DNA from: an uncultured Nitrospira sp.
GTDB taxonomy: Bacteria; Nitrospirota; Nitrospiria; Nitrospirales; Nitrospiraceae
Length of the DNA stretch: 64,000 nt
Direction: 5' to 3'
Assembly (NCBI GenBank): GCA_902500995.1
Contig: CABVSR010000013.1
Span: 1-64,000 of the forward strand
Below, in pieces: positions 27,972 through 37,933 of the stretch. The first letter of the stretch is position 1; each line of letters opens with the position of its first letter. Position numbers and translations under genes: made by a program. The notes beneath the pieces are model-generated. The model had not been told where the DNA came from and made no database searches. It saw only the letters and a program-made list of their open reading frames with translations.

Positions 27972-29264
27972 TTAGCAACCGCGCAACCACCGCACCAGCC
28001 TATCTCCGATTCGGTCCCACAGGATGTTTTTGGGGAGGGCTGTGAGGAATGGTCTCAGGCATCTCGACAGAATCTGCAGCTTCCTTTGCCCTCGGAACCA
28101 TGGCAGCGACTGAGCACACACATCGGCATCGGTTCGACAAAGCACTAGGGCCAGTTTCCATCGTTCCCATGAGGAATCCGCGATGGTGACACACAAGGCG
28201 TCAAGACTATCTTCATCGATGCCCTGGCCGGGATGCTTGAGTAACTGCCGGGGCATTCTGCGCACGAGGACGGAAATGTCTCCGTCCTTTTCGATCTCAA
28301 GGCTCACCGTACGCGGCAGCTCAATGTCGAAGAGATTCTGAGCCATAGCCAAGCCGAGCAAGACCATCCTCCGACATTTCCACTCGCTTGCCTGGAACAA
28401 TAGCCGGCTCCAGTCTAGCGCGGGTTTTCGGCGCACGAGCTCGGCTACATCACACACCCATTTCAATTGCCCCCAGGCATGGATGGTGCCATGAACGCAG
28501 AGCAGAAGGAGCAAATCCTCCGGACAGAGCCCCATGACCGAGGTCGTCGGCAGACGAACCGGCTTCAGTCGACTCCAAAACGCGCGCCGGTCCGCTCGAA
28601 AGCCTGCGTGGCGGCGAACAATAGCCCATTGCAGGTCAGCCGCAACCATCCCATTTCTTTTCAGAAACACGTGAGAGGACTCATCCGATTCGGCCCCGGT
28701 CTCCATTTCAGAACCACTCAGTCTATATCCCTGCGACCAAAGCACTTTCCGTGCTTGGGAGAGAGCGCCCTCCTCAATAATCAAATCATTGTCCGCACAT
28801 TCGCGCACTGTGAGATCACCGTAGGCAGCTTGGGCTACCGTGACGCCTTTGAAGGGAATTGCAGTGATCCCCTGTGCAGCCAGCGCACCAAGCAGGACCA
28901 CGAGTTCTTTCGCAAGCACATTGTTCATCAAGGTCGTCGCTTGATTGTGCCGGCGGTATGCCTCATGAATCGACGACGGGACTGCCGCAGGACAAATGGT
29001 GGCAAGATTTCGATAGACCAACGGCGCGATGCCATGGTCTTTCGACAGGCTCCAGACTAACTCCCAGTTGATTGCGTCACAAGCCAGATCCGCGATTTCA
29101 ACCCGGACAAACTCACTGACGGACGTTCGTGCGCAGAGCACGAGCAACCGACCCTCCAGGCTCATCGACGGGAGGCCGGGGGACGAAATCCTCTGCTTTC
29201 GAAAGACTTCTACCCTGCGTGAAGGTTTCCATCGAGCGATCCTGGACCTTATTTGCTGTCCCAT
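27972..29264 (-). CDS. Nucleotidyltransferase-family protein (NTP_transf_5-like)
   Basis: A 430-residue protein that resembles the uncharacterised nucleotidyltransferase family often seen near polysaccharide or natural-product genes. The segment PFKGVTVAQAAYGDLTVREC followed by ADNDLII corresponds to the family motif K-G, YG, R, D-x-D-ll; the acidic pair here is D-x-L (NDL), a possible deviation. The remainder is helical with tryptophan-rich patches. Substrate unknown. No polysaccharide gene is adjacent; a short open frame lies 28 nt upstream. Confidence 0.65.
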   Translation of the reverse strand: MGQQIRSRIARWKPSRRVEVFRKQRISSPGLPSMSLEGRLLVLCARTSVSEFVRVEIADLACDAINWELVWSLSKDHGIAPLVYRNLATICPAAVPSSIHEAYRRHNQATTLMNNVLAKELVVLLGALAAQGITAIPFKGVTVAQAAYGDLTVRECADNDLIIEEGALSQARKVLWSQGYRLSGSEMETGAESDESSHVFLKRNGMVAADLQWAIVRRHAGFRADRRAFWSRLKPVRLPTTSVMGLCPEDLLLLLCVHGTIHAWGQLKWVCDVAELVRRKPALDWSRLLFQASEWKCRRMVLLGLAMAQNLFDIELPRTVSLEIEKDGDISVLVRRMPRQLLKHPGQGIDEDSLDALCVTIADSSWERWKLALVLCRTDADVCAQSLPWFRGQRKLQILSRCLRPFLTALPKNILWDRIGDRLVRWLRGC

Positions 29265-29292
29265 CTGATGTCTATCTCCGGCCTAACGGTTT

Positions 29293-29436
29293 CTAAGAAA
29301 TGGGGTGCTCACCGCGCTGAAAGCCCCTCACGCTATGTCCGAAGTAACCAAAGAGGCTGGCTCCAGCCGGTGCGACAAAAGTTTGCTGGAAGCGCTCAAT
29401 CGTGGGCTTGCTCGAAATTGATACGGTGGCGGACAT
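29293..29436 (-). CDS. Candidate 47-residue peptide gene
   Basis: A 48-codon frame running from ATG (29436) to TAG, 28 nt before the nucleotidyltransferase gene on the same strand. The peptide begins MSATVSISSKPTIERFQQ and is rich in Gly, Phe, Ser towards the end. The Shine-Dalgarno is weak (AGG). The frame may be fortuitous; it is listed because it is the only plausible coding stretch in a long gap and because its neighbour belongs to a family found beside peptide-modification clusters. Confidence 0.25.
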   Translation of the reverse strand: MSATVSISSKPTIERFQQTFVAPAGASLFGYFGHSVRGFQRGEHPIS

Positions 29437-29817
29437 AACGAACAGCCTGATGCAAATCACGGACACCTTCACTCTCGCTTGGTTCTCAACTCAGTCATGT
29501 CTGTGAGTTGTCAGCACTTGCGCCGAAAGCATGCAATCGGTTGGCTGCGCTGTGGGCAACGTAGCCGCAGCATGTCGGTTTCTCTATTCCCAGACTGGTT
29601 GGGGAGGCATCTCTTTCGGGGGGAATGTAGCCTGTGGGCAAACCGGCAGAAGTAGAGCGACGCACGCCTTGCGCGACGGCGGGAGAGCAGGCATTCCTCG
29701 AATGCCTGCCGAGTGAGAGACACTATCGGGAAAGTGCGCGGTCAGAACAGGGCTGGCAGTGACTCGCGGAATTCACGCCGACGAAGTCTAGCTAGCGAGT
29801 GGAGCACACAGGGCATG
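29437..29817. other. Non-coding region with hairpin downstream of purF
   Basis: About 380 bases without a convincing gene. A perfect 10-bp hairpin (GCAGGCATTC / GAATGCCTGC, loop CTC, 29687-29709) lies about 110 bases beyond the purF stop. It may end or stabilise the long pur transcript; no T tract follows it. A weak resemblance to a c-di-GMP-I motif on the plus strand was judged insufficient. Confidence 0.4.
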
Positions 29818-31248
29818 TCAACGTGGCGGTTCGAAGAGCCCGAGCTGCAGTTCTTCCGCTCGAGTAAAGGAGATGGGATATTGCTCAGTGAAGCATGCAT
29901 CGCAATATTGGCCGGGTGCACCAGGCGCAGCCTTGACCATGCCGTCAAGGCTCAGATAGGCGAGACTGTCGGCGGTAATATATTTGCGAATTTCGTCGGT
30001 TGTGTGGCTGGAGGCGATCAATTCTTTCTTCGTGGGTGTATCAATGCCATAGAAGCAGGGGGACACGATCGGCGGCGAACTAATTCGCATGTGCACCTCT
30101 TTGGCGCCCGCATGACGTAGCATTTTCACAATCTTGCGGCTGGTGGTTCCTCGCACCAAGGAATCGTCCACCACAACGACACGCTTCCCTTGAAGCACTT
30201 CGGGAACGGCATTGAGCTTGACCTTGACTCCGAAATGGCGGATCGATTGCTCCGGCTCAATAAACGTTCGTCCCACATAGTGATTCCGAATGAGCCCGCT
30301 CTCAAATGGGACGCCCGATCCCTCCGAATACCCTAAAGCCGCCGGCACCCCGGAATCCGGCACAGGGATCACGATATCCGCGTCCACGGCTGATTCCAGC
30401 GCCAATTGTCGACCGAACGCCTTCCGAATCGAGTACACCGCGCTCCCACCGAAAATACGGCTGTCGGGACGTGAAAAATACACATACTCGAAGATGCACA
30501 TCGCGGGCCGGGTCGGTGCAAAAGGCTTATAACTGGTCACGCCCCGATGATCCAGGACGACCAACTCTCCCGGTTCGATTTCCCGCACATATTCCGCGTC
30601 AAGCAAATCGAACGCGCAACTTTCGGACGCGACAATCCAGGCATCGCGAAAGCGCCCCAGGCAGAGCGGACGGAATCCATGCGGATCGCGAGCGGCAATG
30701 ACTCCCTGATCGGTCATGAGCACCACGGAAAATGCGCCACGAACCTGGGTGAGCGAATCGATCACTCGATCAAGCAGCGTATCCGCCCGCGAATGGGCAA
30801 TCAGATGGATAATGACTTCCGTATCGGACGTCGACTGAAAAATAGCGCCGTACGCTTCCAATTCGCTGCGAAGCATGGTGGCATTGATGAGGTTGCCGTT
30901 ATGCGCCACCGCCAGGTTTCCGAAGGCAAAGTTGACGCTCAGCGGTTGCACATTCTTCAGACCGGCGCCGCCGGCAGTGGAATAACGGTTGTGCCCGATG
31001 GCCATGGAACCGGGGAGTCGCGCCAGGGCGTGCTGCGAGAAGATATCGGCCACGTGACCTTGGCCCTTCTCGACATAAAACTGTTCACCATCATTGGAGA
31101 CAATGCCGGAGGCTTCCTGCCCGCGATGTTGCAGCGCATAGAGGCCGAGATAGGCAAGATTCGCCGCCTCCTTATGGCCGTAAATGCCGAAGACGGCGCA
31201 CTCGTCATGAAATCGGTCGGCCGAGATGAGGGGTAATTCTTTGGCCAT
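29818..31248 (-). CDS. purF: Amidophosphoribosyltransferase
   Basis: First committed enzyme of purine synthesis: PRPP plus glutamine to phosphoribosylamine. At 476 residues it is of the Bacillus type, with a short propeptide followed by Cys17 ([11 protein letters not shown]), which becomes the N-terminal nucleophile after processing. The C-terminal phosphoribosyltransferase motif is [14 protein letters not shown]. Cysteines in YCDAC near the C-terminus and in SPCFYG fit the 4Fe-4S cluster of this subclass. It is the last gene of the pur run, 12 nt after purL. Confidence 0.97.
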   Translation of the reverse strand: MAKELPLISADRFHDECAVFGIYGHKEAANLAYLGLYALQHRGQEASGIVSNDGEQFYVEKGQGHVADIFSQHALARLPGSMAIGHNRYSTAGGAGLKNVQPLSVNFAFGNLAVAHNGNLINATMLRSELEAYGAIFQSTSDTEVIIHLIAHSRADTLLDRVIDSLTQVRGAFSVVLMTDQGVIAARDPHGFRPLCLGRFRDAWIVASESCAFDLLDAEYVREIEPGELVVLDHRGVTSYKPFAPTRPAMCIFEYVYFSRPDSRIFGGSAVYSIRKAFGRQLALESAVDADIVIPVPDSGVPAALGYSEGSGVPFESGLIRNHYVGRTFIEPEQSIRHFGVKVKLNAVPEVLQGKRVVVVDDSLVRGTTSRKIVKMLRHAGAKEVHMRISSPPIVSPCFYGIDTPTKKELIASSHTTDEIRKYITADSLAYLSLDGMVKAAPGAPGQYCDACFTEQYPISFTRAEELQLGLFEPPR

Positions 31249-31260
31249 GGCGTCTCTACG

Positions 31261-33507
31261 CTAATCCAGAGCGAGGGCCCGTGGGATCGCCATGGCCCAA
31301 CGTTCATGCACGGTTAGCAGGTCGAGATCGATAGAGGACCCAGGAGCACTCCGGTCGCCGTCCACCCGAATCACCAACCGCCCGCCTCCGACGATACCGA
31401 TGCGGGCTGCAGGCACGCCGGCCCTTCGGGCTACATCCAAAACCTTGTCGGCCTCTTCCTGCTTGACCGACAGCACGATGCGCGATTGACTTTCCCCGAA
31501 GAGCAACGCATCGCGGCGCAAACCATCACGCGCCAATTCTACCACAGCGCCGATTCGCCCATCGGCACCCGAGATACAACATTCCGCCAGCGCCACCGCT
31601 AATCCGCCATCGGAGCAATCATGCGCAGACTGCACCAACCCCTCACGGATCAGTCGAATCGTACAGGCCTGTACCGCTTGCTCGTCCTCAAGATTCAGCA
31701 ACGGCGGCGACCCCTGCTCGCGATGGTGCACCACTTTGAGGTACTCCGTGCCACCGAGGTCTTCACGCGTTCGCCCCAGGAGAATAATGACATCACCGGC
31801 TTGTTTGAACCACTGCGTGGCAGTGCGATCGGCCTGCTCAATCAATCCCACCATCCCGATCATCGGCGTGGGATAGATCGACAGATCGTTCGTCTCATTG
31901 TACAAACTCACATTCCCGCTGACGATGGGCACGCGCAAGGCCTCGCAGGCGTCTTTCAGCCCTTCGATGGCCAGCACGAACTGCCACATGACTTCGGGTC
32001 GTTGCGGATTACCGAAATTCAAACAGTCGGTGACGCCGATCGGTTCCGCACCTGAACAGGCGAGATTGCGCGCACATTCCGCGATGGCAATCTTGGCGCC
32101 TTCGTAGGGATTCAAGAGACAATACCGTCCGTTACAATCCACCGACAAGGCCAGGGCCTTATCGGTGCCTTTCACCCGCAGCACCGCCGCATCCGATCCC
32201 GGCCGCACCATCGTGTTGGTCCGCACCATGTGATCATATTGCTCATAGACCCAGCGTTTACTCGCAATCGTCGGCGATCCCAACAGTTCGAGCAAGGCCG
32301 CATTGGCGTCCTTCACGTCCGGTAAGGCGTCATAATTCAAGGCCTGCAACATCTCCTGATAGGCCGGCGGCGAGCTGGGCCGATCGTATCGCGGGCCGTC
32401 ATCTGCCAGAGCCTTAGCCGGAATCTCCGCCACGATGTGCCCGTTCTCCTTGAGCACCACCTTGCCGGTATCCGTCACCCGCCCGATGACCGCGACATCC
32501 AAATCCCATTTGCGGCAAATCTTGATGACTTCGTCCTCATGGCCGGCCTTCGCGACCATCAACATGCGCTCCTGCGATTCGGACAGCATGATTTCATACG
32601 GCGTCATGCCAGGCTCTCGACGCGGCACATCGGCCAATTCCAATTCCACGCCTGTCCCTTCCCGCGAGGCCATTTCGCAGGCCGAACTCGTCAAACCCGC
32701 CGCGCCCATGTCTTGAATGCCGACCAGACAATCGCCGGCCATGAGTTCCAAGCAGGCCTCCAGCAGAAGTTTTTCCGTGAACGGATCACCGACTTGAACG
32801 GTGGGACGTTTTTGAGCCGCTTCCTCGTCGAATGAATCCGAGGCCATGGTTGCGCCGTGAATGCCGTCGCGCCCGGTCTTGGAGCCGAAATAGATCACCG
32901 GATTCCCCACCCCCGCCGCCTTGCCCAGAAAAATCTTCTCCTTCCTGGCAATGCCGAGGCAGAACACGTTGACCAAAGGATTGAGCGCATAGATGTCATT
33001 GAAGACGATCTCACCGCCGACGGTCGGCACCCCCATGCAATTGCCGTAACCGGCGATGCCCGACACCACTCCTTTCAGAAGATGGCGGGTATTCGCATTG
33101 TCCAGGCTGCCGAATCGCAGCGAGTTCAGCAGAGCGATCGGCCGCGCGCCCATCGTGAAAATATCTCGGAGGATGCCGCCGACCCCGGTCGCCGCGCCCT
33201 GATAGGGTTCGATGAAGGAGGGATGGTTGTGAGATTCCATCTTGAAGACGGCGCATAGGCCGTCGCCGATATCCACCGCTCCGGCATTCTCACCGGGGCC
33301 CTGGACGACACGCGGGCCGGTCGTCGGCAATTTTTTCAGATGGATGCGGGAGCTTTTGTAGGAGCAATGTTCGCTCCACATGGCCGAGAACATCCCCAGT
33401 TCCGTCCAGTTCGGCTCCCGTCCCAGAATCTCCAGAATCTTTTTATATTCATCCTCGCTCAGTTTGTGCTGCTCAAGGATCGCTTGGGTAATGACCAATG
33501 ATTTCAT
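31261..33507 (-). CDS. purL: Phosphoribosylformylglycinamidine synthase subunit PurL
   Basis: Large catalytic subunit of FGAM synthase, which converts FGAR to FGAM with ATP and ammonia delivered by PurQ. The length (748 residues) and the presence of separate purS and purQ show the three-subunit (Bacillus-type) enzyme. Conserved blocks include [10 protein letters not shown] near the N-terminus, [20 protein letters not shown] and [14 protein letters not shown]. The start at 33507 (MKSLVITQ) is preferred to the ATG three codons upstream. Confidence 0.97.
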   Translation of the reverse strand: MKSLVITQAILEQHKLSEDEYKKILEILGREPNWTELGMFSAMWSEHCSYKSSRIHLKKLPTTGPRVVQGPGENAGAVDIGDGLCAVFKMESHNHPSFIEPYQGAATGVGGILRDIFTMGARPIALLNSLRFGSLDNANTRHLLKGVVSGIAGYGNCMGVPTVGGEIVFNDIYALNPLVNVFCLGIARKEKIFLGKAAGVGNPVIYFGSKTGRDGIHGATMASDSFDEEAAQKRPTVQVGDPFTEKLLLEACLELMAGDCLVGIQDMGAAGLTSSACEMASREGTGVELELADVPRREPGMTPYEIMLSESQERMLMVAKAGHEDEVIKICRKWDLDVAVIGRVTDTGKVVLKENGHIVAEIPAKALADDGPRYDRPSSPPAYQEMLQALNYDALPDVKDANAALLELLGSPTIASKRWVYEQYDHMVRTNTMVRPGSDAAVLRVKGTDKALALSVDCNGRYCLLNPYEGAKIAIAECARNLACSGAEPIGVTDCLNFGNPQRPEVMWQFVLAIEGLKDACEALRVPIVSGNVSLYNETNDLSIYPTPMIGMVGLIEQADRTATQWFKQAGDVIILLGRTREDLGGTEYLKVVHHREQGSPPLLNLEDEQAVQACTIRLIREGLVQSAHDCSDGGLAVALAECCISGADGRIGAVVELARDGLRRDALLFGESQSRIVLSVKQEEADKVLDVARRAGVPAARIGIVGGGRLVIRVDGDRSAPGSSIDLDLLTVHERWAMAIPRALALD

Positions 33508-33571
33508 GCGTTGCACATCTTTATCGTGAATGAGTCCCGACGCATCCGGCGCTCCTGTTCTCTCGCCGCGT

Positions 33572-34294
33572 TCACACGCGTACCAATCGGGACTGCTGTT
33601 CTGTCTTGCCGAAGGCGCTCAGCATGGACAAAAAAATCAGCCGGCCGTCCTCATTGCCCAGCAGCGTTTCCGCGCTTCGTTCGGGATGCGGCATCATCCC
33701 CAACACGTTACCGTCGGCGTTCATCATGCCCGCGATATTGTCCAGCGAGCCGTTCGGATTGGCTTCAGGCGTCACCTTGCCGTCTGGCGTGCAATACCGG
33801 AAGATCACCTGGGCATTGGCCTTGATACCGGCGAGCGTCACGGGATCGGTATAATAGTTGCCGTCCGCATGCGCGATGGGAATCTTCAACACCTGGCCGG
33901 ACTCGCAACGATTCGTAAACCGAGTCGCGGCATTCTCCACCTTCACATACACATCTCGGCAAATAAAATTCAGGGAGGTATTTCTTACCATCACGCCGGG
34001 TAACAGGCCCGCTTCGAGAAGAATTTGGAACCCGTTGCAAATACCGATGACCAGCCCGCCGTTATCCGCAAACGCCTTCACCGCCCCCATCACGGGCGAG
34101 AACCGCGCAATGGCACCCGTGCGCAGATAGTCTCCATAGGAAAACCCTCCCGGCAGAACCACGGCATCTAATCCTCCCGGCAGGGTATCCTTGTGCCAGA
34201 TCATCCGCACAGACTGGCCCAGCACATCCTGAAAGACATACGCGCAATCGTGATCGCAATTGCTGCCGGGAAAGACCACCACGCCGATGTTCAT
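33572..34294 (-). CDS. purQ: Phosphoribosylformylglycinamidine synthase subunit PurQ
   Basis: Glutamine amidotransferase subunit supplying ammonia to PurL. About 240 residues, with the nucleophile elbow GICNGFQIL and the PHPERS motif containing the catalytic His/Glu near the C-terminus. Start at 34294 ([16 protein letters not shown]) matches the family N-terminus; a longer frame adds eight unlikely residues. It lies between purS and purL. Confidence 0.97.
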   Translation of the reverse strand: MNIGVVVFPGSNCDHDCAYVFQDVLGQSVRMIWHKDTLPGGLDAVVLPGGFSYGDYLRTGAIARFSPVMGAVKAFADNGGLVIGICNGFQILLEAGLLPGVMVRNTSLNFICRDVYVKVENAATRFTNRCESGQVLKIPIAHADGNYYTDPVTLAGIKANAQVIFRYCTPDGKVTPEANPNGSLDNIAGMMNADGNVLGMMPHPERSAETLLGNEDGRLIFLSMLSAFGKTEQQSRLVRV

Positions 34295-34442
34295 CCTTGT
34301 GTTCCTACCTCTACCCATCCCGAGCTGCGAGACACATTGACCGGGCAGTCGAACTGGATTCTACTGCGCGCATCGAACGAGCACTGTTTCATCGTGCGCG
34401 TTCTGCGCGCAAAGAATCGAGTTCGGCCGCCCGGTCTTGAAC

Positions 34443-34682
34443 CTACTGCAGTTCGTACCGATATTCTTCAATCACCGTGTTCGCCAGCAGTTTCTCGCAC
34501 ATCTGCTTGACCTGCGCATCGGCTTTCGCCGCATCTGTTTCATTGACGTCGACTTCCATGTACTTGCCCACCCGCACGTTCGCCGCATTCTTAAACCCCA
34601 GCGAGTCCAAGGCATGCTCGATCGCTTTCCCCTGAGGGTCTAAAATCCCTTGCTTCAGCGTGACATGAATTTTGGCTTTCAT
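34443..34682 (-). CDS. purS: Phosphoribosylformylglycinamidine synthase subunit PurS
   Basis: Small structural subunit bridging PurL and PurQ. 79 residues, the usual size, with KIHVTLKQGILDPQGKAIEH and the ALDSLGFKNAANVRVGKYME block diagnostic for PurS. Its ATG overlaps the stop of the upstream small membrane gene (ATGA). The gap of about 150 nt to purQ contains no gene. Confidence 0.96.
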   Translation of the reverse strand: MKAKIHVTLKQGILDPQGKAIEHALDSLGFKNAANVRVGKYMEVDVNETDAAKADAQVKQMCEKLLANTVIEEYRYELQ

Positions 34683-34906
34683 TCGACTTTCCCTGCGCGC
34701 TCTCGAGCCTGCGCGGTGTTATTCACATATCGACGAATCCAGAAAATGACTCCAATCGTCCCGAGGCCCGCCAGGGACAATAACACGAAGGCCCAACGCC
34801 AGGGCGACTCATGAAGATGATAGGCCATCAAGGCGATGGTGGCCGCCCACACGAGAATCGCCGCGACCAGGCCATAATGCAAAAACAACCGCACAAACCG
34901 ATTCAT
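34679..34906 (-). CDS. Small two-helix membrane protein in the pur cluster
   Basis: About 75 residues with two hydrophobic helices (LFLHYGLVAAILVWAATIAL and WAFVLLSLAGLGTIGVIFWI). Start at 34906 (MNRFVRLFLHY) is preferred; ATGs at 34930 and 34987 are in frame, the last overlapping purC. Coupled to purS by an ATGA overlap. No family recognised. Its position inside a purine operon does not reveal a role. Confidence 0.6.
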   Translation of the reverse strand: MNRFVRLFLHYGLVAAILVWAATIALMAYHLHESPWRWAFVLLSLAGLGTIGVIFWIRRYVNNTAQARERAGKVE

Positions 34907-34977
34907 CGTCCGGCGTCCCACTTCCCACATGTCAGCAGATGGCCCAGCGGAGAGTGAGGCGTCTGCTTCACTTTCCG

Positions 34978-35691
34978 CTAACCGCACACCCTTTTCAGCA
35001 CCTCTTGATAGGCCTCTTCGATGCGGCCCAGATCTTTCCGGAACCGGTCCTTATCCATCGACTCTTTGGTCGCCTGATCCCAGAAGCGGCAGGTGTCGGG
35101 AGAAATCTCGTCGGCGAGGATCAATCGATTGTGAAAGACGCCGAACTCCAGCTTGAAATCCACCAACAGCATACGCCGCTCTTTGAAGAAGGGGACCAGG
35201 ACCGCATTGATTTTGTGGCCCAGTTCGCGCATCTCTCTCAGCACGGCCGGCGTGGCGACGTTCAACAAGCGCAAATGATCGTCGTTCACCAGCGGATCGC
35301 CCAGCGCGTCGTCCTTGTAATAAAATTCGATGATGGCCGGATCGATCCCTGCGCCTTCCTTGAGGCCCAGCCGTTTGGCAAGGCTTCCCGCCACGACATT
35401 CCGGACCACGACTTCCACCGGAACAATCGTCACTTTTTTGGTGAGCATCTCGCGGTCGCTCACGCGTTGGATGAAGTGAGTCTGGATGCCCTGTTGCTCC
35501 AGCAGCCGGAACAGCCGCTCCGACACCTTATTGTTCACCACGCCTTTATCGACAATGGTTCCGCGCTTTTGCGCATTGAAGGCCGTCGCGTCGTCCTTGA
35601 AGTACTGCAACACCTGATCCGGCCGTTCGGTCGTGAAAATTTTCTTGGCTTTTCCCTCGTAGAGCATCGTGCCTGCCGGTTCGCCACTCAT
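34978..35691 (-). CDS. purC: SAICAR synthetase
   Basis: Phosphoribosylaminoimidazole-succinocarboxamide synthase: joins CAIR and aspartate with ATP. 237 residues, typical of the short bacterial form. LYEGKAKKIFTTE at the N-terminus, EVVVRNVVAGSLAKR and LVDFKLEFG are family signatures. It follows the chlorite dismutase gene by 14 nt. Confidence 0.97.
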   Translation of the reverse strand: MSGEPAGTMLYEGKAKKIFTTERPDQVLQYFKDDATAFNAQKRGTIVDKGVVNNKVSERLFRLLEQQGIQTHFIQRVSDREMLTKKVTIVPVEVVVRNVVAGSLAKRLGLKEGAGIDPAIIEFYYKDDALGDPLVNDDHLRLLNVATPAVLREMRELGHKINAVLVPFFKERRMLLVDFKLEFGVFHNRLILADEISPDTCRFWDQATKESMDKDRFRKDLGRIEEAYQEVLKRVCG

Positions 35692-35705
35692 CCTCTCCCC
35701 TCCAA

Positions 35706-36503
35706 CTACCGTGCGAACAATTCCAGAATGTCGTCGAGCGGTCTGATCGTTCCCAGCAACGTGGGGTGCCCGAACCGCCGGTCATGCCGGTATTCTTTCA
35801 CCTGTTCGAGAGCGCGGATCAAACTGTGAAAATCGTCCAGTTTGTCCGTTTCGAAATAGGTGATGAAGTCGAAGTCGTCCAGTCCGCTGGAATGATACAG
35901 TTTCCGCTTCACGGTGTTGATGTAGGGCAGCGCGGCCTGCGTATGCTCCTGCATGAGCGCGGCGCGAGTGTCTTGATCCAGCGCCCACCATTCAGCGTCT
36001 TTTCTGATCGGAATGACGACGGCGTACGACTTCGCTCCTGCGTCGTTGGCGGGTGGCTGCAACGCCTTTTTCATCTGCTCCGGAAACCCTGGGGCGTAGA
36101 CAGCCTGTTTGGTCAGGCCATGCAGGTAACTTGTCGCGACGAGATGGCGTCCCAGGCGCGTGCCGAGTAAAGAGGTGAGAAACTGCTGCGTATCCGAGAG
36201 GGCAGGCGCATGCACCCGGAGCATGAAGTCGGCATGGTCCGACAGGCCACGAAGCAGATACGACTCGATCGCGATCTTCTGCGAGAACTGCTCGATCAGC
36301 CCCTTGACCTCAGACACGGCGATCACACGCGCTTCGCCAGTGAGATCCCACCAGTCGTGATCCATCTGAAACGCCGCAAAGCTGCCGTAGACACCTGGTT
36401 GGGTCAACAACGCCTCCCGATCGGCTGCCCGGGCCGGCCACACCGCTGCCCCGAGCAACAGGGCCACCAGCATCGCGACTCTCATCGTTGACGCAGCCTT
36501 CAT
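35706..36503 (-). CDS. cld: Periplasmic chlorite dismutase
   Basis: Haem b enzyme converting chlorite to chloride and O2. 265-residue precursor with signal peptide (about 1-26, ending WPARA) and a mature part beginning ADREALL. The sequence resembles the characterised Nitrospira enzyme very closely from recall. His187 in MQEHTQAALPY (proximal haem ligand) and Arg200 in VKRKLYHSSG (distal catalytic Arg) are present, 13 residues apart as expected for His160/Arg173 numbering. The pentameric, long-chain lineage is indicated by length. The start ATG overlaps the purB stop (ATGA), and purC follows 14 nt later, so it is embedded in the purine operon. An in-frame ATG seven codons in is an alternative start. 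Confidence 0.95.
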   Translation of the reverse strand: MKAASTMRVAMLVALLLGAAVWPARAADREALLTQPGVYGSFAAFQMDHDWWDLTGEARVIAVSEVKGLIEQFSQKIAIESYLLRGLSDHADFMLRVHAPALSDTQQFLTSLLGTRLGRHLVATSYLHGLTKQAVYAPGFPEQMKKALQPPANDAGAKSYAVVIPIRKDAEWWALDQDTRAALMQEHTQAALPYINTVKRKLYHSSGLDDFDFITYFETDKLDDFHSLIRALEQVKEYRHDRRFGHPTLLGTIRPLDDILELFAR

Positions 36504-37834
36504 GCGCGCCCCTTCCGACGCCGGCCGGACGGAACGGCGCGAGCCCCGAACACACGGCGAAACACCTGATCCAGATGCCGCAAATAATACATGGGATCGA
36601 AACAGGCGGTGATTTCGGTCGGCTTCAAGTGGGTCGTAATGAACGGATCGCGCCGGACCAATTCTTGAAATCCGATCCCGCCCTTCCAGGCCGTCATGGC
36701 ATTGCGTTGGACGGCCTCATACGATTCCTTGCGCTGGGCGCCCTTTTCGATCAGCGCCAGTAGCAACCGCTGCGAATACACCAGCCCCCCGGTCAAATCG
36801 AGATTGCGCTGCATCCGCTCGGGGTACACCACGAGATTTTTAACCAAGTCCGTGACGCGGGCCAGCATGTAGTCGATCAGAATAGTGCTGTCGGGCATGA
36901 TCACCCGCTCGACCGAGGAGTGGCTGATATCCCGCTCGTGCCAGAGTGCAACGTTTTCCATTGCCGCCAGACTGTTGCCGCGGACGAGACGCGCCAAGCC
37001 ACAGAGATTCTCCGAGGCAATCGGGTTGCGTTTATGGGGCATCGCCGACGAGCCCTTCTGCCCCTCGGAGAAGTATTCTTCCGCCTCCAGCACTTCCGTC
37101 CGTTGCAGGTGGCGAATTTCCGTGGCGATTTTCTCGATGGTCGCCGCCAGCAAGGCCAACGCGGACGCATAGGCCGCATGCCGGTCGCGCTGCACGATTT
37201 GATTGGAGACCGGATCCGACGCCAGCCCCATCTTGGCACAGACGTATTCTTCGATTTCAGGCCCTTGGTGCGCGAAGGTTCCCATCGCGCCCGACAGTTT
37301 ACCCACCGCAATATCGGCTCTCGCGGCGAGAAGACGTGTCCGGTGCCGGCAAGCCTCCTCATACCAAATCGCCAACTTGAACCCGAAGGACACCGGTTCG
37401 CCGTGGATGCCGTGCGAGCGGCCGACCATCACGGTGTGACGATGCTCCAGCGCGCGTTTTTTCAGGACGGCGATCAACTCGTCGAGGTCTTCGAGAATCA
37501 GATCGAGCGCCTCGGTCATCTGCACGGCCAGCGACGTATCCACGATGTCGGAAGAGGTCAGCCCCATGTGTAAAAACCGGTGGTCGGGCCCGACGGATTC
37601 CATGAGCGACTCGAGAAACGCAATCACGTCATGTTTCGTGACTTTCTCGATGTCGGCGATACGCGCCACGTCGATCATCGCATTTTTTCGGATCCTAGCA
37701 CTCGTGCCGCGCGGGATTTGCCCGGCCCGCTCAAACGCCGCGCAAGCCTGCAATTCGACTTCCAGCCAGATCTCGTACTTGTGTGTGAGATCCCAGATTG
37801 CACTCATGCGGGACCGGGTATATCGCTCAATCAT
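36500..37834 (-). CDS. purB: Adenylosuccinate lyase
   Basis: Cleaves SAICAR and adenylosuccinate, releasing fumarate. 444 residues. The N-terminus MIERYTRSRMSAIWDL and the signature loop GSSAMPHKRNPI identify PurB. The C-terminal tail is basic. It overlaps cld by four nt. Upstream, after a 75-nt repeat-bearing gap, lie nusB and ribH on the same strand, so purB may be co-transcribed with the riboflavin genes or start from the gap. Confidence 0.97.
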   Translation of the reverse strand: MIERYTRSRMSAIWDLTHKYEIWLEVELQACAAFERAGQIPRGTSARIRKNAMIDVARIADIEKVTKHDVIAFLESLMESVGPDHRFLHMGLTSSDIVDTSLAVQMTEALDLILEDLDELIAVLKKRALEHRHTVMVGRSHGIHGEPVSFGFKLAIWYEEACRHRTRLLAARADIAVGKLSGAMGTFAHQGPEIEEYVCAKMGLASDPVSNQIVQRDRHAAYASALALLAATIEKIATEIRHLQRTEVLEAEEYFSEGQKGSSAMPHKRNPIASENLCGLARLVRGNSLAAMENVALWHERDISHSSVERVIMPDSTILIDYMLARVTDLVKNLVVYPERMQRNLDLTGGLVYSQRLLLALIEKGAQRKESYEAVQRNAMTAWKGGIGFQELVRRDPFITTHLKPTEITACFDPMYYLRHLDQVFRRVFGARAVPSGRRRKGRA

Positions 37835-37848
37835 CTCTTCCTCAATCT

Positions 37849-37933
37849 GCGTTTCACGTGAAGCGTCGTTCGTTCCGGAAATCCGAAGGAAGCTCCCGCA
37901 AACGACGTCTCACGTTTCACGTTTCACGTTTCC
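37849..37933. repeat. Intergenic TTTCACG repeat, copy C (enters nusB)
   Basis: The purB-nusB gap contains GCGTTTCACGTGAAGCGTCG (from 37849) and then a threefold tandem CACGTTT (about 37911-37931), matching the words of the copies at 3281-3367 and 4935-5013. The tandem part lies inside nusB and supplies its last codons and stop (NVKRET then TGA). Confidence 0.65.

Noticed and set aside
29293-29436. Lasso-peptide precursor interpretation of the 47-residue frame
   Set aside because: No Asp/Glu at ring positions 7-9 after the candidate glycine and no lasso cyclase or protease nearby.
29637-29668. GGCAAACC followed by GACGCACGCC, resembling a c-di-GMP-I (GEMM) riboswitch core on the plus strand
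   Set aside because: The hairpin between the two blocks does not pair, the 3' half of the motif is missing, and there is no plus-strand gene downstream.
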